Source of the DNA: Bin75 sp965212135
GTDB lineage: Bacteria; Nitrospirota; Nitrospiria; Nitrospirales; UBA8639
Reading direction: 5' to 3'
Length of the DNA stretch: 64,000 bases
Assembly (NCBI GenBank): GCA_965212135.1
Contig: OZ243044.1
Coordinates: 434,001-498,000 of the forward strand
Shown piece by piece: positions 1 through 7,702 of the stretch. The notes below the pieces were generated by a model. It did not search any database. It was not told the origin of the DNA and was given only the letters and a program-made list of their open reading frames with translations. Numbering within the stretch: the stretch's first letter is position 1; each line of letters starts with the position of its first letter. The position numbers and the translations under genes are program-made.

Positions 1-230
1 CCCGGGGGCAGCCGTCGGGGACGGCGCATCCCTTCCCCCTCCGCTTCCGACACCGCGACGTTCACCACGGCGGGTTGAACCTTCGCCACGATCTCCGAAA
101 ATCCCCGGCTAAAGGCTTCTGGCACGGCGGCCAGCGCCGGCCCGTCTCCGGGGCTTCCGGCAACAAGCAGCGTCAGCAGAACGAGTGAAACTTTTCCCTT
201 GCGGCATTCCTGTAAAATTTCCATAATCAT
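1..230 (-). CDS. HtrA/DegP-type periplasmic serine protease, N-terminal fragment (runs off left edge)
   Basis: Reading leftward from ATG at 230 gives an uninterrupted frame of 76 codons to the window edge. The start has an AAAGGA about 10 bases upstream; a second in-frame ATG lies at 224. The product begins with a short basic stretch and a hydrophobic core (VSLVLLTLLVAG), consistent with a signal peptide. It then has FSEIVAKVQPAVVNV, the characteristic opening of the mature Do/HtrA/DegQ protease domain. The catalytic His-Asp-Ser and PDZ domains would lie outside the window. Family knowledge: these proteases degrade or refold misfolded envelope proteins. The identification rests only on the N-terminal signature, so the exact paralogue (DegP, DegQ, DegS) cannot be told. 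Confidence 0.8.
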   Translation of the reverse strand, partial: MIMEILQECRKGKVSLVLLTLLVAGSPGDGPALAAVPEAFSRGFSEIVAKVQPAVVNVAVSEAEGEGMRRPRRLPP

Positions 231-472
231 AGAAAAATGTCCTTTAGAGTTAATGACTTATATTGGCAACACACCCTGCTCGCGCAGAATGAACCCATGA
301 CGGCCTCCCGCCGTTGCGCAAAAATCGCCGCGACGAAATATATCCATTTGATTCTACACTAATCTATTCCGGCTCTTCAAAGGCAAATTATCCATATGCG
401 CATTTCATCATTCATTCGCCGCGACGCACCGCGTTCCGCCGGCGCTCGTTTCACGGGGTCTTTCCCGCACTC

Positions 473-1447
473 ATGCGCGCACTGACGTTCCATACGGCCC
501 TGGAATATCGCGCGCGGCACCCCGCTCCGACGCCATCGCCGGGAGAAGCGCTCGTTCGCGTCATTCAGGCGGGCGTCTGCGCCACCGATTTGCAGTTGGT
601 TCAGGGGTACATGGACTTCCAGGGCGTGCCGGGCCACGAATTCGTCGGAATCGTCGAAGAGGCCCCGCAGTCAACCCTGAAAGGACGGCGCGTGGTTGGT
701 GAAATCAACGCGGCCTGCCGGGCCTGCCCCGTGTGCCGCGACGGGAGACCGACCCATTGCCCCTTTCGAACGACGCTGGGCATTGACCGCCGCGACGGAG
801 CCTTTGCCGATTTTCTGTGTCTCCCCGCCGAAAACCTGCACCCGCTTCCCGATGAGATCACCAACGATCAAGCCATGTTCACGGAACCCCTTGCCGCGGC
901 CTGCCGTATTCTTGAACAGGTGTCCGTCGGGCCGGCGGACCGCGTCCTGGTCATTGGCGACGGCAAGCTTGGGCTGCTCTGCGCCCAGGTCCTGCACCGT
1001 GCCCCGTGCCGCGTAACGGTCCTGGGACATCATCAGGAAAAATTGCGGATACTGGACGGCCTCGGCATTCACACGCGCCGCGCCGCCGACGCACCGGCGT
1101 CCGGTTTCGACGTCGTGGTTGAGGCGACCGGCACACCCGGCGGATTCGCCATGGCGTCCGCCTCCGTCCGTCCCGGCGGAACCCTTGTGCTCAAATCAAC
1201 CCATCGCCATCACACGTCCGCCGATCTGACGGCTCTCGTTGTCAATGAAATCACGGTGGTGGGATCGCGATGCGGTCCGTTCAGGCCGGCGATGGCGCTC
1301 CTTCGTGAACACGCCGTGGCCGTGGACGCACTGATTCACGCGCGCTTTCCGATTGAACGGGGACCGGAAGCCCTGGCCCATGCCGCCAAACCAGGCGTCT
1401 TGAAAGTCGTGCTGGACATGACGGAGACACGCCCAGACGGGCCGTGA
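473..1447 (+). CDS. Zinc-dependent medium-chain alcohol/threonine-type dehydrogenase
   Basis: A 324-residue MDR-family NAD(P)-dependent dehydrogenase. From the ATG at 473, Cys36 and the GHE motif (His55-Glu56) form the catalytic zinc site. Cys82, Cys85, Cys88 and Cys96 give the C-x2-C-x2-C-x7-C structural zinc loop. A Rossmann segment follows, with a GDGKLG nucleotide-binding turn near residue 160. The frame is open upstream to a TTG at 314, but the extension is Arg/His-rich without family likeness, so the ATG at 473 is preferred although its ribosome site is weak. The protein is slightly shorter than typical family members (about 340-350). The substrate (alcohol, threonine or sugar alcohol) cannot be told. 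It is divergent from the htrA fragment and convergent with the large surface protein. Confidence 0.85.
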   Translation: MRALTFHTALEYRARHPAPTPSPGEALVRVIQAGVCATDLQLVQGYMDFQGVPGHEFVGIVEEAPQSTLKGRRVVGEINAACRACPVCRDGRPTHCPFRTTLGIDRRDGAFADFLCLPAENLHPLPDEITNDQAMFTEPLAAACRILEQVSVGPADRVLVIGDGKLGLLCAQVLHRAPCRVTVLGHHQEKLRILDGLGIHTRRAADAPASGFDVVVEATGTPGGFAMASASVRPGGTLVLKSTHRHHTSADLTALVVNEITVVGSRCGPFRPAMALLREHAVAVDALIHARFPIERGPEALAHAAKPGVLKVVLDMTETRPDGP

Positions 1448-1534
1448 AAACGTGAGGCAACCCGAAACATTTCCGGTCGTCTGCCCCGTGATGGTCTGAT
1501 GGTTTTTTCGAGACTGGTTCCCCGCCCCTGTTGT

Positions 1535-1655
1535 CATTCCCGCGAAGGCGGGAATCCAGAGGGAAAGGCCAAGGCGAAGATGGATTCCCGATTAAAAATG
1601 TCGGGAATGACGGAAGGGGTAGGGCGGGAATCCAGCGTCTAACTGGGCCGGCGGA
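1535..1655. repeat. Composite hairpin repeat, copy 1
   Basis: Two inverted repeats separated by about 25 bases lie in the convergent gap 1448-1677. Hairpin A at 1535-1557 pairs ATTCCCGC with GCGGGAAT. Hairpin B at 1582-1611 pairs TTCCCGA with TCGGGAA around an A-rich loop. It is followed by a conserved tail containing GGCGGAGCCGGACACTT. The same modules recur near 5111, 22371, 39331 and 47445, always between genes, so this is a dispersed REP/MITE-like family. It may also terminate transcription from both sides. Confidence 0.75.
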
Positions 1656-1677
1656 GCCGGACACTTCACTCCTGTCC

Positions 1678-4600
1678 TTACCAGTGCCACTCCAATTGCA
1701 CCCGCACGCCATGATCCACCGGGGCCGTGCCCGTCGCGCCTTTTCGGGCGCCTTCCAGGCTCATATTCAGCCGTTGGGCTAAGCTGACCCGGCTGCCTAG
1801 CCGGTACGTCCTGGCATCCGCCGCCCCCAGGGTCATCCCGCCGTAGGGTGTCAGCAGGTGGTCGCCTACCGGCAGCCCGTAGGCGACGGTGGCGTCCATG
1901 AGGCCCTGCGGCGTGGTCGGGCCGCTGGGCGCTGGGCGGTTGGCTGTGCCGTGTTCCCAGAGTTGCGCCAGCCCGCTGGCGCTGGTGGTGGTTTGATAGG
2001 TTGGTTCCAGCGTGACGGCCAGGCCCTGCCCCTGGGCGCCCGGCGCCAGGGTCACCCGTCCGCTCACGCTCCAGTCGTCGTAGTCGCCGCCGTGGGCGAG
2101 CAACACCCGGCCCCGGCTTTCCAGGGTCAGCCGCAGGGCGGGATGGGCGTAGCGCAGGCCGCCACTGACTTCCGCGCCGGTGCCGGTGCGGCCGTCGCCG
2201 GCGTCATGCCGCAGGCCCACGCCCACGCTGGGGGTCAGGTGTGCGCCACGGGGTAAGGGTTGCTCATGGCTGCCTTCCAGGGTCAGCCGCAACCGCCGGG
2301 CGTCCGTGGTCAGGCCGGCCAGGCGGTCGCCTTGTTGCTCGGCTTTGATCGCCGTAGTCAGGACTTCGGCTTTGACCCGCACCGTGGTGGTGCCGTCGGG
2401 GGTCAGGAGGCCCGGCTGGTTCAGCAGGCGGCCGGCGCCGCCCACGGCGGCGGTGGCCAGCCGGGTGTCGGCGGTGACGGTGCCCTCGGCCGTGGGGTCG
2501 GCGGTGTCGGTGATGGCAACTTCGCCCCAGCCGTAGCCGCCGGTGGCCCAGAGGGTCACCTGCCCGTCCAGCAGACTGGCGCTGACGTAGGGGTGCAGGC
2601 TGGTCAGGGTGGCCTGATAGGTGCCGGGGGCCGGGTCGGTACCACTGCGGTCGGTGTAATCAAAGGTGCCGTCGGCCCAGGAGACGGCCAGGCCGGTCAA
2701 GAGGGTGTCGGTCAGCCAGGCATCCCCGCCCACGGTGGCGCCGAACAGGTCGCCGTCCCAGTCCACGGTGGCGCTGTTGCCGGACAGGTTGCGGTAGGCG
2801 CCGTTGCCCCACAGGGTGACGCCGGCCAGCGGCCCGCCGGCTTGGTTGAGCGGCAGGGCAAAGGCAGAGCGGCCCAGGAGGGATTTGACATTGAAGGCGC
2901 CGGTGGTCAGGGCTTCCCCGTTTGATTGCAACACGTCCGCCAGGGTGGACTGCCCGCCCAGGCTGAAGGTGGCGCCGGCGGCGGCGTCCCGGTCGGTGGC
3001 GGCTTGTTCGGTCCGCCGGGCAATGGCGCTGACGGTGGTGTCCATCATGGCCCTGGTGACTTCGGGGAGAATGGTGCGGTGTACATTGTCAAACTGGCTG
3101 CGGCCTACCTGGACGGTGAGCGTGGCGGCGGCGGAGTTCGGCGGGGTGCTGTTGTCGGAGACGGTGAGGGTGAACGTTAGTCTCGTGCGTTCTTCGGGGG
3201 CGGTGAAGGTGGGGGCGGCGGCGGTTGTGTCGGAGAGGGTGACCGGCACTTCGTTGGTGGCGTCCACCGTCCACAGGAAAGTTACGGCCTGGCCTGCCGG
3301 GTCGCTGCTGCCGCTGCCGTCTAGGGTGACCATCGCGCCTTCGTCCACGGTCATGCGCGGGCCGCCGGCGAAGACGATGTCCGGCGGGTCATCGGCGATG
3401 GTGATGGTGAAAGTCAGGCGGGCGGGGTCGGCGTCGTTGTCGGTGGCGGTGTAGGTGTAGGGTACTGCCCTTTGCTCGGTGGTGGGGGTGGTGCCGCTCA
3501 AAACGCGCGTGGTGTCGTCAAAGGTCAGGCCGGTGGGCGGGGTCGGGGTGAGGGTGTAGGTCAAGGTGCCATCGCCGCCGGTGGCTTCCGGCAGGGTGAG
3601 GTCGGTGATGGCGGTCTCGGGGAGGTAGGTTTGGTCGGCGATGGTGGTGGCGCCGAAGGTTGGCATGAGGTCGGTGATGGCGATGGTGAAGGACAGGGTG
3701 TCGGCGTCGGTGGCCGCTTGGTTGGCGTCGGCGTCGGTGACGGTGTAGGTGTAGGTGGTTGCGGCTTGGCCGGTGGTGGGGGTGCCGTCCAATACGCGGG
3801 TGGCGGGGGTGAAGGTCAGGCCGTCTGGCAGGGTTTCGGTGATGGCGTAGGACAAGGTGCCGTTGCCGTCGGTGGCGGTGGGCAGGGTTACGCTGACGGC
3901 GGTGCCGGCGGCGTAGGTTTGGGGGGTGATGGTGGTGGTGCCGAAGGTTGGGGTGCGGTCCGAGTCGGTGGCGCCACGGATGGTGATGGTGACCACGGCG
4001 GTGGCCGGGGTGGTGCCGTCATCGGCGGCGGTCAGGGTGAAGGTGTCCGTCAGGGTCTCGCCGTCGTTGAGGGCGTCCACGGCGGGGTTGGTGTTGTCGA
4101 GGGTGTAAGCCCACAGATTTATGAAACCGCCACCGGGGCGTTGAATTGTCATGAATGTTCCGTAGGTGGTGGGTGTTTCGCCTACCTCCACAATGAGAAG
4201 GTCGGTGACGGTGCCACGTGTGACTAGTACAAAGTCGGTGTCGGACAAGGCTCTATCGGTGCCATCCTCAAAAACCTCGCCGATGAGCGCGTTGGGGGTG
4301 TTCCGCGGGGCGACAATCCTCGTCGGATCGGTGGATCCCTGGATGTTAATGGTGATGGTGGCGGATTGGGCGCCTCGATTTCCTGCCGGTCCGCTGGTTT
4401 GATTGGCGTTCACGGTAAAGGTTTCGGTGAGCGACTCGCCGTCGTCCAACCCATTCACGGCGGCATTGTCGTTGTTCAGGGTGTAGGTGAAGAGTGCTGT
4501 TCTGGTTTGAACAACACCACCAGGAAACATTCGCTGACTCAGTGCGAAATTTCCGTATTGGCCCGGCGTGTCCTCTATCGTGAAAGTGCCCGCCCGTTCA

Positions 4601-4893
4601 TTCGACCCGTTTCCGAGGCGCAAATCGCCAGTCGCCGTATTGGGAACGGCATCCTCGACGACGGTGTACATGAAGTCGGCCTGGCCGAAAGGGAAGATCT
4701 GGGCCGAGGCGTGCTGAGCCGGGAGGATGGTGAGGGCGAGGAGGGTAAGGGCGGAGGCCGTGTTTAGCAGGGCCAGCGGCTGTCGTCGCCGGTGGGGTTG
4801 TCCGGCGGATGGTGCGGATGGTCCCGGAGTTTCGCCTTTTGGGCTACGCGCGCCGTCCTGCGGGCGTGGCGTAATCGCGCTCCCGGCAGTCAT
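1678..4893 (-). CDS. Large secreted VCBS/Ig/PKD-repeat protein with C-terminal autotransporter-like beta-barrel
   Basis: From ATG 4893 the product is 1071 residues. A long Pro/Gly-rich n-region and RRR (35-37) precede a hydrophobic core (39-58) and an AxA-type cleavage site (ASA-Q, about residue 64). The mature part holds two VCBS-like repeats (about 66-190 and 205-310), two putative Ig (He_PIG) domains (316-411, 412-501) and a PKD/cadherin-like domain (502-597). A linker leads to a C-terminal region of alternating aromatic/hydrophobic strands ending in EWHW, as in type V autotransporter barrels. Predicted role: outer-membrane adhesin or surface protein. The open frame continues to a TTG at 4971 without a ribosome site. 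The only strong start nearby (ATG 5026, AAAGAGG seven bases before) is in another frame, separated by a 23-base poly-C tract on the coding strand. The gene therefore looks switched off or reduced in this sequence. GC is very high in this gene. Confidence 0.8.
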   Translation of the reverse strand: MTAGSAITPRPQDGARSPKGETPGPSAPSAGQPHRRRQPLALLNTASALTLLALTILPAQHASAQIFPFGQADFMYTVVEDAVPNTATGDLRLGNGSNERAGTFTIEDTPGQYGNFALSQRMFPGGVVQTRTALFTYTLNNDNAAVNGLDDGESLTETFTVNANQTSGPAGNRGAQSATITINIQGSTDPTRIVAPRNTPNALIGEVFEDGTDRALSDTDFVLVTRGTVTDLLIVEVGETPTTYGTFMTIQRPGGGFINLWAYTLDNTNPAVDALNDGETLTDTFTLTAADDGTTPATAVVTITIRGATDSDRTPTFGTTTITPQTYAAGTAVSVTLPTATDGNGTLSYAITETLPDGLTFTPATRVLDGTPTTGQAATTYTYTVTDADANQAATDADTLSFTIAITDLMPTFGATTIADQTYLPETAITDLTLPEATGGDGTLTYTLTPTPPTGLTFDDTTRVLSGTTPTTEQRAVPYTYTATDNDADPARLTFTITIADDPPDIVFAGGPRMTVDEGAMVTLDGSGSSDPAGQAVTFLWTVDATNEVPVTLSDTTAAAPTFTAPEERTRLTFTLTVSDNSTPPNSAAATLTVQVGRSQFDNVHRTILPEVTRAMMDTTVSAIARRTEQAATDRDAAAGATFSLGGQSTLADVLQSNGEALTTGAFNVKSLLGRSAFALPLNQAGGPLAGVTLWGNGAYRNLSGNSATVDWDGDLFGATVGGDAWLTDTLLTGLAVSWADGTFDYTDRSGTDPAPGTYQATLTSLHPYVSASLLDGQVTLWATGGYGWGEVAITDTADPTAEGTVTADTRLATAAVGGAGRLLNQPGLLTPDGTTTVRVKAEVLTTAIKAEQQGDRLAGLTTDARRLRLTLEGSHEQPLPRGAHLTPSVGVGLRHDAGDGRTGTGAEVSGGLRYAHPALRLTLESRGRVLLAHGGDYDDWSVSGRVTLAPGAQGQGLAVTLEPTYQTTTSASGLAQLWEHGTANRPAPSGPTTPQGLMDATVAYGLPVGDHLLTPYGGMTLGAADARTYRLGSRVSLAQRLNMSLEGARKGATGTAPVDHGVRVQLEWHW

Positions 4894-5026
4894 GGCCGGG
4901 CCCCCGATTTGTGCTGGGGGGGGGGGGGGGGGGGGGGGTACCATACACGGCACTGGCCGGCGCAGGCGCAAACCGAGGCGGACGCGAGACGTTTTCTGGC
5001 ACGGGCAGTGAATAGGAACAAGTCAT
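4844..5026 (-). other. Out-of-frame leader ORF from the best start codon of the surface-protein gene
   Basis: ATG at 5026 is preceded by AAAGAGG with a seven-base spacer, the best ribosome site in this region. As sequenced it encodes 60 residues (MTCSYSLPVP..., then poly-Pro) and stops at 4844. Removing one base from the poly-C tract (22 C), or adding two (25 C), would join this start to the 1-kb-plus surface-protein frame. The natural reading is that this is the true 5' end of that gene caught in an OFF configuration. Alternatives are a sequencing/assembly error in the homopolymer, or translation really beginning at 4893. Confidence 0.55.
4916..4938. repeat. 23-base G homopolymer (poly-C on coding strand), candidate phase-variation tract
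   Basis: Uninterrupted run of 23 G on the plus strand. It is read as poly-C, and therefore poly-proline, in the minus-strand surface-protein gene. It is by far the longest homopolymer in the window; the other G/C runs seen are 7-8 bases, close to chance for this GC content. It lies between the ATG with a good ribosome site at 5026 and the signal peptide, the usual arrangement for slipped-strand ON/OFF switching. Length calls in such tracts are error-prone, so the count of 23 should be treated as approximate. Confidence 0.85.
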
Positions 5027-5040
5027 GGGGTAGCCTCTTT
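5024..5040 (-). promoter_or_regulatory. Ribosome binding site and ATG that decide the phase-variable start
   Basis: On the minus strand AAAGAGG is followed by seven bases and ATG at 5026. This places the natural initiation site upstream of the homopolymer and in a frame one base away from the large open frame. Confidence 0.6.
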
Positions 5041-5110
5041 TTGTGTTTAGGGTATGGATAGCAAAGAGGTAAAGATAACCTAAACTGCCAGGCGACTGCA
5101 AGTCAAAGAT

Positions 5111-5140
5111 GGATTCCCGATTAAAAATGTCGGGAATGAC
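5111..5140. repeat. Hairpin repeat, copy 2 (hairpin B only)
   Basis: TTCCCGA and TCGGGAA flank a short A-rich loop, identical to hairpin B at 1582-1611. It sits in the divergent intergenic region between the surface-protein gene and the next plus-strand gene. The half without hairpin A suggests the two hairpins can occur separately. Confidence 0.7.
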
Positions 5141-5251
5141 GGGGGGCAACTCGTGGTTACTTAGGCATATACATCCCCATTGTTGCATCATGACTTTCCA
5201 TAAACATACACTGGATAGCCGTGAAATCCGGTGGGTAGCGGCGAGTCAGCT

Positions 5252-6265
5252 ATGAAATTTCTTTTCCCCGTCACGCTAGGTCTGCTCTTCCCCTCCATCT
5301 TGCCTCTGTCGGGCATGCTACCGCATGCCGCAGCCTTTTCGATTGAACAACCGAAGACATTCAGTACCCATCCCTCAAATCACAAGATTTCGGTCGTCAT
5401 CAACGTCGGGGAAGTCACGGGCATTACCAGGGTCGGATTCTATTGGTACGGGGAAGAGGAAGACATGCTTAAGGAATTCGTCGAAGAAAAATTGGCGACC
5501 GTGACCGCCGACCCGCCATTCGGAGTCGCCCTTCGCCCACCCAAGGCTGCCATTGGCGCCTACCGCCTTCTGGCAGTCGCCGCACAGGAAGGCCGGCAAG
5601 TCAACGACGAAGAATGGGCTGTCTTTGACGAAGTCCTCCTCCACATCCAACCCCATAGCCCATTGCAAGCCATCGAATTCCAGACGAACAAACCGCTAAA
5701 ATTTGGACGAGCAGGCGCCGTGCGGGTCTATGATCAACTGGATTTTTTAGGCAAAACCATCAATCTTCCAGTCGCGGGACGCTTTGCGGACGGAACGGTG
5801 CGGTCAATGCGCACCGCATCCACGGGCACGACCTACCACGTCGAGGATCAATCGGTTGTCACCATCAGCAAAAACGGGCAACTTCGACTGACAGGCAACG
5901 GCGCCACGACGCTCACCGTCCGCAATAGCGGATTGGCGCATACGCTTGACATCCTGGTGGAAGTCAATGCTGAACCGAACCAGCCTCCCGTCGCCGACCC
6001 AGGTGGAATCCAGACCGTTTCTGCAGGCGAGACCGTCATTTTGAACGGCCTCAACAGCCACGACCCGGAAGGCGGTTCCCTCCAATATCATTGGGCTCAA
6101 ATTCGAGGCAGCAAGGTCGCCCTGCTTGACCCTTATGCCTCCAAAGCTCGGTTTTTGGCGCCGTTTGTGGTCGAATCCCGTCTCTTTCGATTTCTACTCA
6201 AAGTGACCGATATTCAGGGCGCCGACAGTGTGCCTGCATCGGTTGACATTGTGGTGGAACCATAA
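5252..6265 (+). CDS. Secreted protein with Ig-like and PKD-type domains, function unknown
   Basis: A 337-residue protein. The ATG at 5252 starts directly with a signal peptide (MKFLFPVTLGLLFPS..., hydrophobic to about residue 27, AAA/S cleavage near 'PHAAAFS'). This is more natural than the upstream GTG at 5231. The middle has beta-rich Ig-like character, with a bacterial-Ig-2-like segment (about residues 160-245: ADGTVR...VVTISKNGQLRLTGNGATTLTV). The C-terminus contains a PKD-type domain (NQPPVADPGG...ETVILNGLNSHDPEG...). It is likely exported or cell-surface and may bind carbohydrate or protein. It lies divergent from the large PKD/Ig surface protein, which also has a PKD domain. Its stop codon abuts the gltD stop. 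Confidence 0.75.
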   Translation: MKFLFPVTLGLLFPSILPLSGMLPHAAAFSIEQPKTFSTHPSNHKISVVINVGEVTGITRVGFYWYGEEEDMLKEFVEEKLATVTADPPFGVALRPPKAAIGAYRLLAVAAQEGRQVNDEEWAVFDEVLLHIQPHSPLQAIEFQTNKPLKFGRAGAVRVYDQLDFLGKTINLPVAGRFADGTVRSMRTASTGTTYHVEDQSVVTISKNGQLRLTGNGATTLTVRNSGLAHTLDILVEVNAEPNQPPVADPGGIQTVSAGETVILNGLNSHDPEGGSLQYHWAQIRGSKVALLDPYASKARFLAPFVVESRLFRFLLKVTDIQGADSVPASVDIVVEP

Positions 6266-7702
6266 TTACAGAGCGGAAGCAGACAAACTGTGTCCGGCTT
6301 TCAGATAGGCGTCAATCCCCGCAGCGGCTTTCCGGCCTTCCGCAATGGCCCAGACGATGAGCGAGGCGCCGCGCTTTGTATCGCCGGCGGCAAAGATGCC
6401 CGCTTTGTCAGTCATGAAATTCTTGTCCACCACCACGTTCCCGCGCGCGTCGTATCGCACGCCGAGACTATTGAGCAGCCCCTGTTTCGCCGGGCCGGTA
6501 AAGCCCATGGCCAGGAGGACCAGATCAACGTCCAGATCAAATGCCGTTCCAGGTATCGGGGCGAATGATCCGCCGGCATCCGAGACCCGGTGAGCATGCA
6601 ACTTTGTCACGTGGCCACGTTCCCCCGAGAATTGCGTTGTCGAAACACTCCACTGCCGGTCACACCCTTCTTCATGGGCATGGGAGGTACGGAGTTGCAT
6701 GGGCCACAGCGGCCAGGGCGTGGACTCCGCGCGCCGGAGTGACGGTTCAGGCAATAACTCAAACTGAAACGCTTCCCTGCACCCCTGGCGATGCGCGGTT
6801 CCCAAACAGTCGGATCCGGTATCGCCGCCGCCGATAATCACGACCCGTTTGTCTTTCGCCGTGATCCGTTCGCCCACGAGACGATCTCCGGCGTTCAGTT
6901 GATTCTGTTGGGTGAGATACGGCATGGCAACATGGATGCCCCGCAGGTCCCGGCCAGGCACCGGCAAATCACGCGCCTGTTCAGCCCCGAGGGCCAGACA
7001 CACGGCATCGAACTGCCGAGCCAGGACTGCTCCCGTCACCGTCACGCCAACGTTGACGTTGGGTTCGAACCGCACGCCTTCCGCGCTCATCTGATCCAGC
7101 CGTCGGTCAATGACCCACTTTTCCATTTTAAAATCCGGAATGCCGTGCCGCAGCAGCCCGCCGATTCGGTTGGCCTTTTCATACACGGTGACATGGTGGC
7201 CCGCACGGGCTAATTGTTGGGCGGCGGCCAGGCCCGCAGGGCCCGACCCGACGATCGCAACCTTCTTGCCTGTTTTAGTCACCGGCAGAACCGGTTCAAT
7301 CCACCCTTCCTCAAATCCGCGATCAATGATGTTCCATTCAATCACGCGGATCGAGACGGGATCCGCGTTGATGCCAAGCACACACGACGATTCGCAGGGA
7401 GCCGGGCACAACCGGCCGGTAAATTCGGGAAAATTATTCGTCGAATGGAGCGCCTTGAGCGCATCCTTCCACCGTCCGCGATGCGCCAGATCATTCCACT
7501 CGGGAATCAGATTGATCACAGGGCATCCGTTTGTGCTTTGACAAAACGGTACTCCGCAATCCATGCACCGACCGCCCTGGCTGCGGAGCTTCTCTTCGGG
7601 GAACGGCGCATACATTTCCTGCCAGTCCAACACCCGCAGTTCGACCGGGCGTCGGGCGGGACCTTCCCGCACAACATTCAAAAACGCGCGCGGGTCACCC
7701 AC
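6266..7702 (-). CDS. gltD: Glutamate synthase (NADPH) small subunit
   Basis: A 478-residue beta subunit of GOGAT. The N-terminal ferredoxin-like region has CMDCGVPFC and CPAPCESSC cysteine clusters for [4Fe-4S] centres. An FAD/NADPH Rossmann fold follows (VAIVGSGPAGLAAA) with GGLLRHGIPDFKM, and a second nucleotide-binding site (VVIIGGGDTGSDC). It passes electrons from NADPH to GltB for conversion of 2-oxoglutarate and glutamine to two glutamates. It starts at GTG 7702, overlapping the gltB stop by eight bases, so the pair is translationally coupled in the order gltB-gltD. Full length for the family. Confidence 0.96.
   Translation of the reverse strand: MGDPRAFLNVVREGPARRPVELRVLDWQEMYAPFPEEKLRSQGGRCMDCGVPFCQSTNGCPVINLIPEWNDLAHRGRWKDALKALHSTNNFPEFTGRLCPAPCESSCVLGINADPVSIRVIEWNIIDRGFEEGWIEPVLPVTKTGKKVAIVGSGPAGLAAAQQLARAGHHVTVYEKANRIGGLLRHGIPDFKMEKWVIDRRLDQMSAEGVRFEPNVNVGVTVTGAVLARQFDAVCLALGAEQARDLPVPGRDLRGIHVAMPYLTQQNQLNAGDRLVGERITAKDKRVVIIGGGDTGSDCLGTAHRQGCREAFQFELLPEPSLRRAESTPWPLWPMQLRTSHAHEEGCDRQWSVSTTQFSGERGHVTKLHAHRVSDAGGSFAPIPGTAFDLDVDLVLLAMGFTGPAKQGLLNSLGVRYDARGNVVVDKNFMTDKAGIFAAGDTKRGASLIVWAIAEGRKAAAGIDAYLKAGHSLSASAL

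Noticed and set aside
1858..4767. Long plus-strand open frames opposite the surface-protein gene (for example 2260-2925, 3472-4227)
   Set aside because: They are Gly/Val/Arg-rich shadows of a very GC-rich minus-strand gene, without ribosome sites or recognisable domains.
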